64,000 nt of DNA from Corticium candelabrum (Eukaryota; Porifera; Homoscleromorpha; Homosclerophorida; Plakinidae): assembly GCF_963422355.1 (NCBI RefSeq), contig NC_085100.1, positions 5,228,568-5,292,567 on the forward strand, in the 5' to 3' direction. Below are positions 10,693 to 23,007 of the stretch, one piece after another (position 1 is the first letter of the stretch; each line of letters begins with the position of its first letter). The position numbers and the translations under genes were made by a program. A model generated the notes under the pieces. That model saw nothing but the letters and a program-made list of their open reading frames with translations. It did no database searches and had not been told where the DNA came from.

Positions 10693-12191
10693 ATGAGCAA
10701 GTCTTCCGAACTCTTTGAAAGTTGTTGTCAAGCGCTAGTAGATTACCTACGCAGTCATAAACTCGGACAACTGCAGTATCCACCTGAATTTACAGCAAAC
10801 GTTACAAGAGGTCTTCGTCAGCAAGCAGGCTTTTTCAAAGAGGAGGATGGAGTGCTCTACCACAAGCAAGTAGACTCTACGTCAAACACCATCAACCTTC
10901 AGCGGGTAATAGTGTCGAAAGAAGAAAAACTGCGCGTCATTCAAGCTTGCCATGATAGTATTGATGGCTGTCACGTTGGTCGCGACAAATCCTCAGCAAG
11001 GTACAGTCTTTATTATATGTAATTACAATCATTAGTTAATTTAACTTGTGCAAGTTTCAGCTTGCTTATTTATATAATATTCCACAACATAAAATGCAAT
11101 GTGTTCTCTGTTCTATTGAACGAAAACTTCACACATGATATTCATAGACAAACAAACATTACAATGTGTCTGCTAAATAAATATCTTTTAAGACTTTTGC
11201 AAGGCTGATCGACTCAGTCAATTGATTCTAAAAAAATTAATGGCAACCATTAACTAAATAGAATCGCAAGTCAGAGTATATGACAATACAACTTTCAAAA
11301 CGGTAACAAAATTTAAGCATGCACTTGCTCTACTTGGTTTGACAGAAACGACACTCCATAGAGAGAGGCAATTGCATGTGAATTTCTTGCCTACTCTACA
11401 CACTGTACATACATACTGTACATACATTCATATATACTTATATACATACATACAGCACATGCATACATACCTATATATACCTATACATGTATATATGATA
11501 ATGGAATGAGTAGTGGACACAACTGAGCTCAGTTATATTTAATGAGTAGTCAATACGACTGAGCTCAATTATGACTTTGTACATGATGTATCCATAAATG
11601 TGTGCTGTGCAGGAGCAACCACATTAGTCACAATGCAATTGCAAAGAAAATCTTTAGTTTGTCCTTGTTTCACCTTTTACAACTAAATTCAGCCATCTCA
11701 CACAAGCCACCAACATGCAAAAGCATGGCAAATGGTTCCAGTGCGCATACATAAATGCATACATACATACCATGATACGTATATACCTGTATACAAACAT
11801 ACATACATGCAATCTACACAACAGCAATAACCTCAACTGAAATTCATGCAGGTAACTCAGCTACTACTGGAGAGGAATGAAAAAAGACGTACGGCAATTT
11901 TGTAGCTCTTGTGACACATGCCAGCGAGTAAATCCAAAAATACCAAAACAACGACCTGAGCTGCATCTTATCCCTGTGAGAGATGTGTGGAACCACATTG
12001 GTGTAGATCTAGTAGGGCCACTTCCAGAAACACCTCGAGGCAATAAGTATATTGTCACTGCAACTGACTACTTTTTGAAGTGGCCACTTGCAGAGAAAGC
12101 GTCGTGTTCTGGCACCAGGCACACCTCTTGGCACCATTATTGGACACCAGCTTTTCACAAACTTGAACACCCTTGCTTTTTGACATCATAA
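10693..12191 (+). CDS. Integrase gene with intron (Ginger/GIN/KRBA2-like), 3' incomplete
   Basis: Exon 1 is 10693-11000 and exon 2 starts at 11861. The donor is AG|GTACAG and the acceptor CTCAG|C; joining them keeps frame and creates a Ser-Tyr-Tyr-Trp-Arg-Gly-Met stretch typical of integrase N-domains. An HHCC zinc site is visible: two His in CHDSIDGCHVG and CSSCDTC about 24 residues later. The integrase core follows with the first catalytic Asp in GVDLVGPLPE, then TATDYFLKWPLAEKA. After ~12105 similarity ends, so the second Asp and Glu are missing and the frame runs to a stop at 12191. KRBA2 and GIN1 are domesticated integrases related to Ginger transposons; the conserved intron and clean frame suggest a gene or recent element rather than old debris. 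Whether it is expressed is unknown. Confidence 0.7.
11001..11860 (+). other. Intron of the integrase gene
   Basis: 860 bp, AT-rich, with scattered TACATACA microsatellite-like runs. Contains no gene. Confidence 0.65.
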
Positions 12192-12625
12192 TTCAATGTG
12201 AAATGTGGATTTGTCTTGTGTGCCACATGGCAGTGACCAATGATTACAGACTATTAGTGCTTCTTAGCAGACACACGGCTCTGGAAAGATTATAAGACCG
12301 CCTTCCAAATTTTGAGTTTTACATATTAACGTGCGTTTAAAGAATTTTGTGGTATCAAGTTATCACCATTGTCAGATATAACTATTTGATTCTTATTCTA
12401 AGTTACTCATAAATATGTTTATATAGCTATTTTAGTCTGAAAATATATTGACTGAATCTACACCAAATACATGGCAATTTGTTAACAGAAGATTTCAGCT
12501 ATCAAAATAAATCACCATATAATTAACAATAAACAACTACTTAAATACACGAATGAATGTTGTGGCGTAGTCCTTTTTTTAATAATCACAGCCAGAATGT
12601 GAAAAAAACATTGGCGGTGCAGCCT
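12192..12625. other. Unassigned AT-rich sequence
   Basis: No open frame of note and no clear repeat. The lost 3' half of the integrase core might have been here. Confidence 0.4.
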
Positions 12626-12629
12626 CTGA

Positions 12630-13265
12630 CATTGATCTTAATTGATATTTCTCACTCCTGTCATAGAAAATCAAATAATTTTTTTTTATTTGAAGGTTTG
12701 TAAATGCCCATTTTGCGTTTTATGGTATTTTACAAGTTTTGTATCATGTCGATATTTGGAGATTGAGCTAGCCAACTTAATTTCTTGCAATTAAGTCAAG
12801 AACTTGAATTGTGTCTTCCATCTATGACTTTACAGACCTTGCTGTGTGGCTTGGTGCATTGTTGAAGTATATCCAGTCATTAAAATTGCAGCTAGTTGGG
12901 GAAGATTATCTGAGCTGATGGAAGTAGGTCTTCTTGGAGGACAACCCTGTACTTACGCTAGCTGATTTATGGGTCTTTCACAGAGTCAGATTTTGCCAGT
13001 ACATAACTTTATTGATCAAAGCAACCCCATATCATCACTGGTGCTTTGCCATGTTTCATTGTAGGGGCAATTAAGTCATTCTGGTTTTTCTTTCCTGACC
13101 TCCTGCAAACCATTGAACACCCGGTAGTGGGACAGCTAGAGCTGGAAATTGGATTTACCAGAGAATATGTTATTTTGCTCCAGTCATTCACCACAGTCCA
13201 ATCCTTGTGGTTATCTGTGAAAATTGATCGAGTCTTTGCTTTCTTTGCTTCTCATTGATGAACGG
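12630..13265 (-). pseudogene. Tc1/mariner transposase relic
   Basis: Minus-strand frames give Tc1-family landmarks in order: KDWTVVNDWSKITYS (from WSDESKF-type region), APTMKHGKAPVMIWGCF, a piece equivalent to the QDNDPKHTS motif (reading CTKPHSK), then LAQSPN and an NTIKRKM block. All lie in the catalytic domain; the N-terminal DNA-binding part is not evident. Several frameshifts and stops, and the second catalytic Asp motif is badly eroded. Dead copy. Confidence 0.75.
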
Positions 13266-13269
13266 GTTC

Positions 13270-14390
13270 TTCTAGCTTGCTTTGCAGGTCTTCATATCTA
13301 ATGTACAGAGTCTGTTGGCTGAACACGTACCTGACATTGGGCCCAGTTTCCCACTTTTTCTTCAGTTCACTTGAAGTCAGTCGTAGTAGAGAAAGACTTA
13401 AGATAAGGCATTAGTCTTTCCTGGCATTAGAGAGAAGTTTTCTGCTATGTCTATGTTTACACATCAGCTGTTCAAGTTGTTTAATTCCTTTCTCAGTTTT
13501 ATCTGTTGAACAGATTTTAAATGTAGCATCTGGAAGCAACCTGTCACTTCCTGTGTCCCTCGTCCAGGATAGCCACCCTTGTTTTGCTGCTATAGATTGA
13601 CTGCATATTTTTGGCATTGCAAGCACAGCAGTTAGCATTGCTTCATGTTTACAAAGCAAATCTATAAATATGGTGTTTAGCATGAAATCATACTTTGTAC
13701 AACTAATTAATTCTAACCATTTTATGTCAACATAGCTTCTTTTGCTAAATATATTTTATTTCATTTTTTGTATATTATTTTAAAATGTGAAGCTAAAATG
13801 TGATAGATAATCATATAACTTTTCCAGAGCGGGAGATGTGCAGTTTAGTTAGCTTTGTTGTAGTTGTATCAAAGCAACAATGTTATTTGAATTGCAAGAT
13901 GATGGTCAAACATTAGCCTCGTACCAGACCCTCTCAGTGCAAGATGGTCTGGTATGCGAGATTAGTAAAACATATTGTGAGCAACATATTATGGAGCTAG
14001 CCTGCTCTACAATATATTGCAATTTGTGCAGCAATGAAAGACAGCTATCAGAACTCAGAACTCTAAATTTGCAAGAGTTGGTTATGAAATGAATTATGAT
14101 AGACCGCACCAAAGAATGGTTTGATTGGGGTAACATGCAGCAGAAAGAGACGGGCAGGCGGAGTTTCATATTTTTAGTTTTTAATCTGACATTATCTAAC
14201 TCAGCGTCTTGTTTGGAGGAAGTGTCTGTAGTCACGATGTGTACATCGTCCACTCGATCACCGAATCCAACCTCCTGCAACACCTCACGAAGACTACAGT
14301 AGCCAGACACACGGAGAATCTTGCCATCTCTCAAAATATGCCCAGGCCAACAGAAAACGTATTTAAATACTACTTTTACGGTATCCATAG
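13270..14390. other. Mostly unassigned; one hairpin at 13919-13961
   Basis: Holds the CCAGACC-type hairpin CTCGTACCAGACC...GGTCTGGTATGCGAG. Long frames on both strands (13411-13683, 13906-14388) match nothing I recognise. Confidence 0.4.
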
Positions 14391-14394
14391 ACGC

Positions 14395-14850
14395 CTTGCG
14401 TTGGTGAGTAACATGTCCAATAGAGTTTTCTGAAATGCCGCGGGTTCTAGTTAGACAATAGGTATTATTGAAACCCTGTCATGGAAGTAAGCATGCAAAC
14501 TTCTTAGTAATTTAGATTACGTATCTAACCCTGGTAGGTAGTCGTCGTTTTGCGATCGTAATCAAGACAATTGAAAATGTACAGGGTACATATGCACTCA
14601 GTTCCGTTGTAACGACAGTGGTATGGTATTTACTGACATAGAAATTGATATCTGCAAACTTGACTATCAACAGTGTTAGATCGATACAGCTCAGTGTAGT
14701 GAAGGATTCATCATACTGTATTACGGGACGTGTGAGTAGTTGACCGTATATACACTGTATAGACCAAGAGTTGGATGGAGATATAGGACTACTCCCCTTT
14801 CTGTTGTGCGACCCGGATTAGAAGCCTCGCTATGCTCAGCAATAAGAAAC
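14395..14850 (-). repeat. Interspersed repeat R1, copy 3
   Basis: Inverted relative to copies 1 and 2. From 14850 downwards it reads AGCATAGCGAGGCTTCTAAT, a TCAACTACTCACACGTCC block, ATACCATACCACTGTC, and ends CTCACCAACGCAAGG. It is the uninterrupted form that shows where the foldback element entered copy 1. Confidence 0.75.
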
Positions 14851-14999
14851 TCAGCGGCTCTCCAAACACTTGCGGGCGGATTACCCCAATCAGACAATCT
14901 TTTAGTGCAGCCATATTAGAATTAAATTGTAATTCAATCATTTCAGCACAGTGGCATTATTGAAATGAATGTTTTGACATTTAGGAAGTACTTTATCAG

Positions 15000-15228
15000 A
15001 AATGTCAGGGTCTCCTTGAATCTGTTCCATTCTTTCAGAATGCTGATCATGGCTTTGTTTCATCCATTCTTACTAACCTGCAGTTGGAATTGTTTTTGCC
15101 TGACGATGACATTGTTCAAGTTGGAACAATGGGAAATAAGATGTACTTTATCCAACGTGGACTTGTTGATGTGGTGGACAAGTGTGATAGAGTTTATGCA
15201 AGATTAGCTGAAGGAGCTCACTTTGGAG
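15000..15228 (+). CDS. Cyclic-nucleotide-binding domain exon (HCN/CNG-type channel), N-terminal half
   Basis: Between acceptor TTTATCAG|A and donor GGAG|GTTAGA one frame stays open for 76 codons. It reads as the first half of a CNBD: LLESVPFFQNAD (helix A), then LELFLPDDDIVQVGTMGNK, the MYFIQRGLVDVV beta-roll, and ARLAEGAHFG leading into the phosphate-binding cassette. This matches HCN and related K+ channels (helix A, MYFIQ.G, YFGE). The frame is clean with no stops. The exon ends in phase 1 after the Gly-Gly of the FGE motif; the matching continuation lies at 24320. No transmembrane exons were found upstream in this window. The product would be a cytoplasmic ligand domain of a membrane channel. 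Confidence 0.75.
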
Positions 15229-16430
15229 GTTAGATAACTGAGATTAGATGTTCTTTAGTTGGCAACTGTATGTGCTCATCTGAAATAGAGTGCATTTTGT
15301 CAGAATGATGTACAACGTCAGTTTAGATTGTATATGTTAATTGATGTACACATGTGTCTATTGATTGATTATTGTGCAGTGCATGATTCCAAAACCTCAT
15401 CACTTTGCAAATGGATCGATTATGATTTTGTCTTCAAATGTGCTTCTGCTCTTCTGTAGGCTCCAGTTGTAAACACGTGCATGGTGGGGTGATTGTAACT
15501 CTTAGCAATTAAATTTGCTGCATGTTTATTGGCACCTTTGTAAATTCGCTGAATGATTGTTGGACATCCTTTTGTGTTGCCGTACTAAGTACTCAATTTA
15601 CTATGATCGAGATTTGGGTGATATTTTTCTATTGTGTTAGGCTTTATAGAGACCGGTTTACTTTGACTTGATTTGATGAGACTTAATTTGTACAATGATA
15701 CATGTAACATTATTGCAAACTGTCTATTTTATTGTGTCATGTAGTTTATGGGAGTGTTCAGCATGTAGTCTAATTCACTGTGGTATTGATTATTATTATT
15801 ATAGACACATTATCTTTCTAGTTTGTAATGTAGAAGTTATATATGTACAGGAAAACTGTAAAAGAGATGACAAGCAAATGGGTATATGTGTTGCAGTTTA
15901 TTTATTGTCTAGCAAAGTTATTACTGTTGCTCACGTTGAACATACTCTAGCTATGTTACTAAGACATCAGTAATCTACATTTTAGCAGACCCAGCATGCA
16001 TGTTGATGCTATTATAGTCTTAATCCTATTTGTATATAATATAATCCTAATTATATAATCTTATAATCTTATTCTTTGGACTAAGTGTTGTTGTAACTAA
16101 CTAATGACATGATGGCAGATTAATTGAATTAATGCTCTCAAATGTAGAGGCATGTCATATTATAAGTAAGTGGGCATTTCCAATTGACAGACATTTTCTT
16201 TAGTTCAAACAATGATCAGATTGGTGGTGACCACCCTCCCACTTTTTCAATTCAAACTCTGTCTGACACATATTTAACAACACTGTGGTGTTTCTGAAAA
16301 ATTGCTCTTTCAACCTCATTTTTCTTGAATAGCAAAGCTTGCGTCATGATAGGCTCTAATTAATACCAACGAGCAAATGATATTGAAGAAGCACTAAAAT
16401 GCTAATTAAACCCTCACTTGCTAGCCTAGG
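15229..16430. other. Apparent intron sequence, nothing recognised
   Basis: AT-rich, no convincing protein similarity. Lies inside the putative 9-kb intron between the two CNBD exons. Confidence 0.4.
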
Positions 16431-16439
16431 TTATTGAAC

Positions 16440-17420
16440 AGCTGCTGAACACGTACTGGCACCTTTGTCTGATTTGTCAGATCACAGACTTTTGAGATCT
16501 AAACTTTGGCTTTCAGTCACACCACCAACTCAACGCACAACATCTTCACTGTTGCAAAAGCTAGCTGTGGACAAATTGAGGTGTTCGAGCATTTGCTCAG
16601 AAACTGTGTGATGAAATGACTGCCTCTGTCTTGAAAAAGAAACTAACACATTGTCAACAGATGATATTGAATCTAACTAGTCTTATCTACGCAAATGTAT
16701 CTACTCTGTGTCACACGAAGTTCTAGGGAAGCAGCTTCATAAACATCAAGATTGGTTTGACAAAAGTTATGATACCATCCACACTCTCCTAGACGACTTG
16801 TACATAAAGTATGATGCCTGGCTGTCTAAGCCCAATGATGTCTCTAAAGCTTCTGACTACCGATGTTTGAGAAATAATGCTAGAAAAAGCCCAGTACAAT
16901 AGGTGGAAGACAACAGCCAAAGATATCTGGTTATCAACCAACAATCTTCACTTCAAATCGCTTTACACTACACTTAAACAAATCTTTGGACGTGTGGCAA
17001 GCAGCTTTGCTCCACTTTGCAGTGTTGATGGAAAGTTCTAGTTACTTAGAAGAATGACGTGTTACGACGTTAGGCTGAACATTTCCAATCTGTGCTCAAC
17101 AGATCATCATTCATTTTTCAGAGGCTGTTGAGAGCATTCCTTAAGTTCCTGTTTGCCCTGAAATGTGTAAGGTACCCGAAAATGATGAGATCTTTGGTGC
17201 TATCAAGGCAATGTCTAACAAGAAAGCAGCAAGTGCTGACAAGATACTTGCAGAAGTTTACAAATATGGAGGGCAGCTATTAGTATCAAAGATGGGAGAC
17301 CTTATTCGTGACTGCTGGAGGCAAGAAACTGTTTTCAAAGATGCAAACATTGTACATCTGCACAAGAAAAAGGAGATATATCAGATTGCCACAATCATTG
17401 AGGTATTTCCCTTTTATCTG
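16440..17420 (+). pseudogene. LINE fragment (linker and N-terminal reverse transcriptase)
   Basis: Frames broken by many stops give an upstream linker and then EIFGAIKAMSNKKAASADKIL followed by a frame with LIRDCWRQETVFKDANIVHLHKK, the standard opening of LINE reverse transcriptases (fingers, 'A.G.D.I..E..K.GG', 'W..E.....A.IV...KK'). The palm motifs are absent. Truncated copy of LINE family A type. Confidence 0.65.
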
Positions 17421-17949
17421 TAGCTGGGAAGATTATGGACTGGGAAATACCAAACGTTTACCACATCAAGCTTGGAAAAAGAGGGGTATCGTGGAGGGCT
17501 AGTGATCTCAAACAGAACATCTTTGCGGCAAACTCTTGGAGAACCTATCATGGAAGCTCCAGATCTATTGCGAGTTAGCCAGCTCTCTTTCTTATGGAGA
17601 GCAGTCCATTCTCATAATGAAGTAGTGAGCGGGTTCATTCTGGATACTCAAGGTAATCTGTTGCGATCGGTGGATAATGAGACAAGGACAAGAATCATGA
17701 TGTTGTCCTACATGGACTTCAAGAGCAGGATTAAACCTTAATTTATGTCTGTTTATTCTTCTACATTTATTCTTCTATGACTGTCTATTTTTACTTGTTA
17801 GTGGTATGTATCTTAATTTGTCTAGTCTAGAGCACTGTACCTGTAGCGGTATGAAACAAAATATATTATTATTATGTGTGTCATGCTCAACCAGATCAGT
17901 CAGGTATGTAAAGTCTATTACAAGTACCGGAAGCAAACCCTGCTTCAGA

Positions 17950-20830
17950 AGTGCTTAGACCATCACGGCTGTTCAGAAAGAAGACATGACTTTACGAAGG
18001 ATCCGAGTAGATCCCAGAAGCACTGTTTTCTGTAAGTGCTGCAGGTTATGATGACCTGGAATAATGTCCAGCCACCGTGCAATACCTGCGTGCACTGTGC
18101 CCAATGCTCCCAAGACCACCGGAACCACAAGTGTTCGACAATGCCACATGCGGCTTATCTCCACTCGCAAGTTGCTGTACTTCGCCAACTACTCAGCATG
18201 TTTCTTGTCAATGTTGCCATCAGCAGGACAGCTGATATCAATAAGAAGACAAGTGTTTGTCTTCCTATTTCTGAGACAGATGTCTGGACGATTGGCTTTG
18301 ATCTTCCTGACAGTGGGGATGGTGGTATCCCACATCATAGCGATGTCATCCGTCTGCACAAGCCTATCAGGATAATGCCGGTACCATCTGCTCTCCACTG
18401 GAACCCCAAAATGGCGACAAATATCCCAGTGAATGATGGAGGCCACCTGATTGTGTCAGTCAGTGTTGTCCATCGGTGCCAAAGCACTACAGCCTGCCAC
18501 AATGTGGTCGACTGTTTCCAGGGCTACACTGCACATGCGGCAAGTAGGACTGACATCACGAGGTAGAATCTTGCGCTCATAGCACTGAGTCCGAAGAGCT
18601 TGGTCTTGAGCAGCAACAACCATTCCCTCAGTCGCTGCAGAAAGATTCGCTGCCTTTAGCCATTCGTAGGTATCTTTTGTGTCCACAGGCGGTTGCTCAG
18701 TGAGACGGCGATACTGCCCATGCATAAGCTTCCCGCTCCAGGACTGCACACGAAGAGAACTGCAACACGTACGGTAGTGTCTCGCATCTGTTTCAGGCGC
18801 TTGCTCAAAGCCACCTTCAACCGAGATGGATGCATTCCTGTGTAAGCTCTGCGACTTGTCGTCCCAAGCAAGACTCCTAGGCAGCTGTGCAGTAAAGCGG
18901 CAAGCCATGTGCTTGATCAAGTTTGAAGATTTTCCGCGGTCACACTCCCGTATCATCTGTATGAAAGGATCAGAACTGTCAGCAAGGTAACAGTTCAGCC
19001 TCACAATACAAGATTGATATGCCGACTCAGTCTGTTGTAACCCCCTACCCCCATCGCTGCAAGGAGCGTACAGTCGGTCAACGTCTGCAGAAGGATGGTG
19101 GACACCGCGCATAGAGAGGAGCTTTCTGGTCCGTCGATCAATCTGCTGCAGGTCCGTGTACCCCAACGAATGATGCCAAAGCTGTAAGTGAAAACTGGTA
19201 GTGCAAACCCTTTGATGGCTAGAATCTTGTTTCGACCATACAACTCAGTCCGGAGAACCACCTTCACTCTTCGGAAGTACTCACGACGGAGTCTCTCCCG
19301 CATCATGCTGGGTTGAGTACCGTTACTCTCATCTCCACCCAAGTACTTGTAGACTTGACCCGGTTCCAGACAGTTGATGGTGTTCGTTTATCCTACCGTC
19401 ATTCCAGAGTTGTGTCCAGATAGTCTGCCATTGACAAAGTGTGCAACAGCACATTTGTTCAGACCAAACTTCATCTGGATGTCATCAGAGAAGGTACGAA
19501 CTGTGGGCAACAAGCCATCCAACTGATCAGAGTGTCTGCCATGCAGCTTTAGATCACCTATGTGAAGTAGATGACTGATGAACTGACGTTTGGCAGTCTC
19601 ACCATGCCCAGTGGTGATCCGGTAGCCGTAATCGGTTCTGTTCAACTTCTTACTCAGAGGATTGAGAGCCCTACAGAAGAGAAGTGGAGAAAATGAGACA
19701 CCTTGTAAAAATACCCCTCCTGATCTGCATAAGCCTTGTCTTGATCATACTGTTCCCGCAAGAAAGTACCATCGATGTTCTCCAACACTTCATCACACGT
19801 GACAGGAACCCGCACAAGACTGGACTGATTTTATTCATCTAAAGGCATTGGAGCAACCAACCGTGTGGCACGTTGTCATAGGCTTTTTGGTAGTCCACCC
19901 AAGCCATGCTCAAGCTCTTGTGCTTGGTCTTACAGTCTTCGGTAAGCAGCTTGTTGATCAACAGCTGATCCTTTGCACCAAAAGATCCCTGTCGACAACC
20001 CTTCTGATCCGGAGCCATGAGGTTTCTGTAAACCAAATGCCCTGCAATCCTCTGCCTGATGACTGAGGTGAGGGTCTTATAGAAGACAGAAAGACACGTG
20101 ATAGGCCGGTAATTTTTGGCCTGGTCAGTCTTGTCATTTCTTAGGAATCAGAGTGGTTGTTCCTTGAGACAACCAGTCGGGTGCAGAGTCTGGATTCTGA
20201 ACCAGCAGGTTGTAGTTACGAGTCAGATCAGTGTGAAGACACGTGATACGCTTGACCCAGAAACCATAAACCTTGTCTGGACCAGGAGACTTCCAGTTCC
20301 CCTCATTTTGAGACACGATGTGACCTCATTGTTTGAGATAGGTAACCACTGCTGCTAATCTCTCCGGTGCGTCTCGCCATAGGTTTGACGTCTCAGCCAG
20401 AAGGCAGACTCATTGTGATGTACCTCAGTTTCTAGGATTTCACCCCAATACTGCTCGATCTCAGACTCGGATGGCGGGGAAGTGATCTGGATAGTCTGCT
20501 TACCCAACTCTCTGTAAAAACGTCCAGCATCTTGTTGAAACAAACCGTTCTGGCGAAGTCTCTTACGATTCTTCTCCAGCCTTTTGGTCCGCTCGACTTT
20601 GGGCTTAGTTCCGTTTTCAACTGATTGATGGTGACCTCACAACTCTTCGAACGGGAAATTCCCAACCGATGCCGGAGAAGTCGGAATTCATGTAACATAC
20701 GAATGCCCAATGAACTCTTTCTAACCTCCAGCAACATTGGGATTGCACGTCGAAGTGTGAGACTCTCCATATCCAGCCTTCGTCTCCATGTCGGTGTTTG
20801 AGAACTGGTTGACTTTTATTATTATTATTA
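17950..20830 (-). pseudogene. LINE with restriction-like endonuclease (R2/NeSL-like), nearly full
   Basis: Minus-strand ORF2 in broken frames. From the 5' side: an RT opening with PGPDKVYGFWVKR and LIPKK (20.3-20.1 kb); QKGCRQGSFGAKDQLL and MAWVDYQKAYDNVPHGWL (palm A, ~19.9 kb); a FSDDIQMKFGLNKC region (~19.45 kb); then TYSFGIIRWG and the thumb. The C-terminal end has a CCHC finger (CRMCSVALETVDHIVAGC, ~18.5 kb) and a PD-(D/E)XK nuclease: RPDICL, LIDISCPADG and EKQAKYS-type residues (~18.25 to 18.15 kb). RT followed by CCHC and a restriction-like nuclease is the signature of R2-group LINEs. Multiple frameshifts; inactive. It lies within the putative channel intron, antisense to it. Confidence 0.8.
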
Positions 20831-21240
20831 TTATGTGTCGCTATGCCCCTCCATGATGGGCAAGTGGGTCTTTACCCCTATCTGGGTGCCCACCAACCTG
20901 GCAGGTGAGTCCAGCAGGGGACATGTTTCTGTCCAGTCCACACTGCAATCAATGACTAGCCAATTCGATATAGATTGCAGGCATTACGGTGACCGCGAAC
21001 TCGATACAGCACGCCTAGTGGATATTATTGTTATTATTATTATGTGTCATTATGCCCCTCCATGATGGGCAAGTGGGGTCTTTACCCCCATCTGGGCGCC
21101 CACCAACCCGGCAGGAGAGCCCAGCAGGGTACATGTTTCTGTGTAGTCCACACGGCGATCAATGACTAGCCAATTCGATATAGATTGCAGGCATTTCGGT
21201 GACCGTGAACATAGGTACAGCACGCCTAGTGGATATCAAT
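20820..21240 (-). repeat. Two ~210-bp tandem units at the LINE 5' end
   Basis: Two direct copies (about 20825-21018 and 21030-21238), each led by an ATT-rich run and carrying GCCCCTCCATGATGGGCAAG, AATGACTAGCCAATTCGATA and CACGCCTAGTGGATAT. They sit just beyond the upstream end of the minus-strand LINE, in its 5' untranslated position. Confidence 0.85.
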
Positions 21241-21374
21241 GACCACCAGGAAAGCACTGAATGTCATCGTCAACGGACCGTTCGCCAGACCGTTTGCAGC
21301 ACTAAGGTGTTGTCTTTTGCCGTTTAGCCAAGACTTTTTCGGATTTGACAAGTATCCGAAATGCGGGATGTGGT

Positions 21375-21790
21375 CAGTCAGTTTTCTCCACCGTGACGAC
21401 AAGGAGGACAGTGTACCACCACCAGCATCATCATCAAGAGAATTGTTGTGAGAGCATATATCAGCGTTGCTAGTGGATCACATTGAGTTGTGCCTTCCTT
21501 GCTTAGGATTGTTTCGGCACTAACAAACAGATTGGATGGTTGTCGGTAAGTGTTCACTAGTACAGGCCAAATTGCGAGACAGCTGATAGAAATGCTTGCT
21601 ATTGCCACTTGTCTGTTTAGGTTGTTAAAGGCGTTGGTGGCGTCCACGAGTAAGATGGCTTCTGTATTCTTGTCATCAAAGATGGTATTCATAGCATATG
21701 TGTTGCTGCCTCGCACCGGATGTCTGGCCAGCACAAAGTTGTAGTGGACTGACTGCAGTTTCAAAATAGTGAATCTAGTCAAAGCATTTA
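21375..21790 (-). pseudogene. Reverse transcriptase fragment D, antisense
   Basis: Minus-strand frame with NTIFDDKNTEAILLVDATNA followed by FNNLNRQVA (palm A region), VNTYRQPSNLFVSAETILS and EGTTQCDPLA, equivalent to the TTQGDPLA motif. One frame is open for 134 codons, with a Gly-to-Cys change in the QGDP box. Resembles fragment C at 3-5 kb. Truncated. Confidence 0.7.
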
Positions 21791-21829
21791 TGAAGGCATG
21801 GTGGCCGTGTCATTGAAGGTGGTTCAGAA

Positions 21830-22990
21830 TCTGATTGCTTTCCAGTGAATGGAACTAAGCAAGGATGTGTCCTGGTGCCCACACTTTTTAGCATATTGCT
21901 TTCTGTCATGTTGATGGATGCCTTTTTTTATGAGGACAGAGAGTTCACATTCAGTTCAGAATGGATGGTGGAATCTTCAATCTTAAATTTTAGAGTCTCT
22001 GGTTAGGGACTTCCTATTTCCTGATGATTGTGCACTAGTTGCTCACAGTATTGTTGACATCCAGTGTATTGTCAATTGTCTGGCTAACTCTACCAATTGC
22101 TTTGGCCTGGCAATCAGTCTAAAAGGACTGAAATGATACTTCAACCACGCGCCCCTGTTCTACTTTCAAACCTCCATTTGTTATTATCAACGAGAGCAAA
22201 ATGTCTTATATCGACAACTTTACATATCTAGGAAGCGAATGTCCAATGATGCTACAATAGACGCAGAAGTATCACAGCGTATTTTCAAAGCAGACTCCGG
22301 CTTTGGAAAGCTCTTTCAACAATTATGCAAGAGACATGACATTTGGATCGATACCAAGATTGCAGTATACAAAGCTGTTGTACTATCTATTTTGCTGTAT
22401 GGTTTCAAAACTTGGACCACATGCAGGCGTCACATTAAGAAACTTGAAGCTTTTCATCTTCTTTGCTTCACAGCATCTGTGGTGTTCGCTGGCAAGACAT
22501 GATGTCGAATGTTGAAGTGTTGGAAAAGACCAATATGCCTAGAATTGAGTACTTTCTTATCAAATCTCAGTTCAGATGGACTGGACGTCTAATTTGGATG
22601 TCTGATGACAGAATTCCCAAGCAGTTATTTTTGGTCAGTTTGCTTAGGGAAACGTCCTCAGTCAAAGCCAAAACGGTTTGAAGACTCACTAGAGACCAAC
22701 TTGAAAAAGTGTTCAATTGATCCCAACAACTTGGAAAAGATAACATCAGATAGAGCAACTTGGAGGAATGTATGTCTTTCCTCACTAGAACATTTGAAGA
22801 GAAAAGAGTTAAAACAATAGCACTTAAAGGTCAGAATAGAAAAACAGCACATCTGCGTTATGTGCTGGTTTCTAATGTGAAGAATATATGTACTTGTCTT
22901 TCATGTGGGACAATTTTCCGTTAAAGTGCGGGCCTTGCATCACACAGGAGAGCAAACAGACATTGACTGGTGTCATCACTGAAATCAGTG
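21830..22990 (+). pseudogene. LINE fragment A2: RT palm to C-terminus
   Basis: Broken frames give NGTKQGCVLVPTLFSILLS (palm B region), a short-lived equivalent of the active-site strand near 22.03 kb, then KLLYYLFCCMVSKLGPHAGV-type thumb residues, RWTGRLIWMSDDRIPKQLF, and FEDSLETNLKKCSIDPNNLE. It ends with a Cys-rich finger (LSCGTIFR-like, around 22.9 kb) typical of this LINE family. Frames shift at least five times. A GTAT microsatellite and SINE follow directly. Confidence 0.75.
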
Positions 22991-23007
22991 GACAACCATC
23001 ACCATCA

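Noticed and set aside
13411..13683. N-terminal DNA-binding domain of the Tc1 relic
   Set aside because: No helix-turn-helix pattern could be seen; similarity ends at the catalytic domain.
17472..17741. 89-codon frame as a host exon
   Set aside because: Follows LINE sequence directly, has no splice borders in phase, and no recognisable domain.
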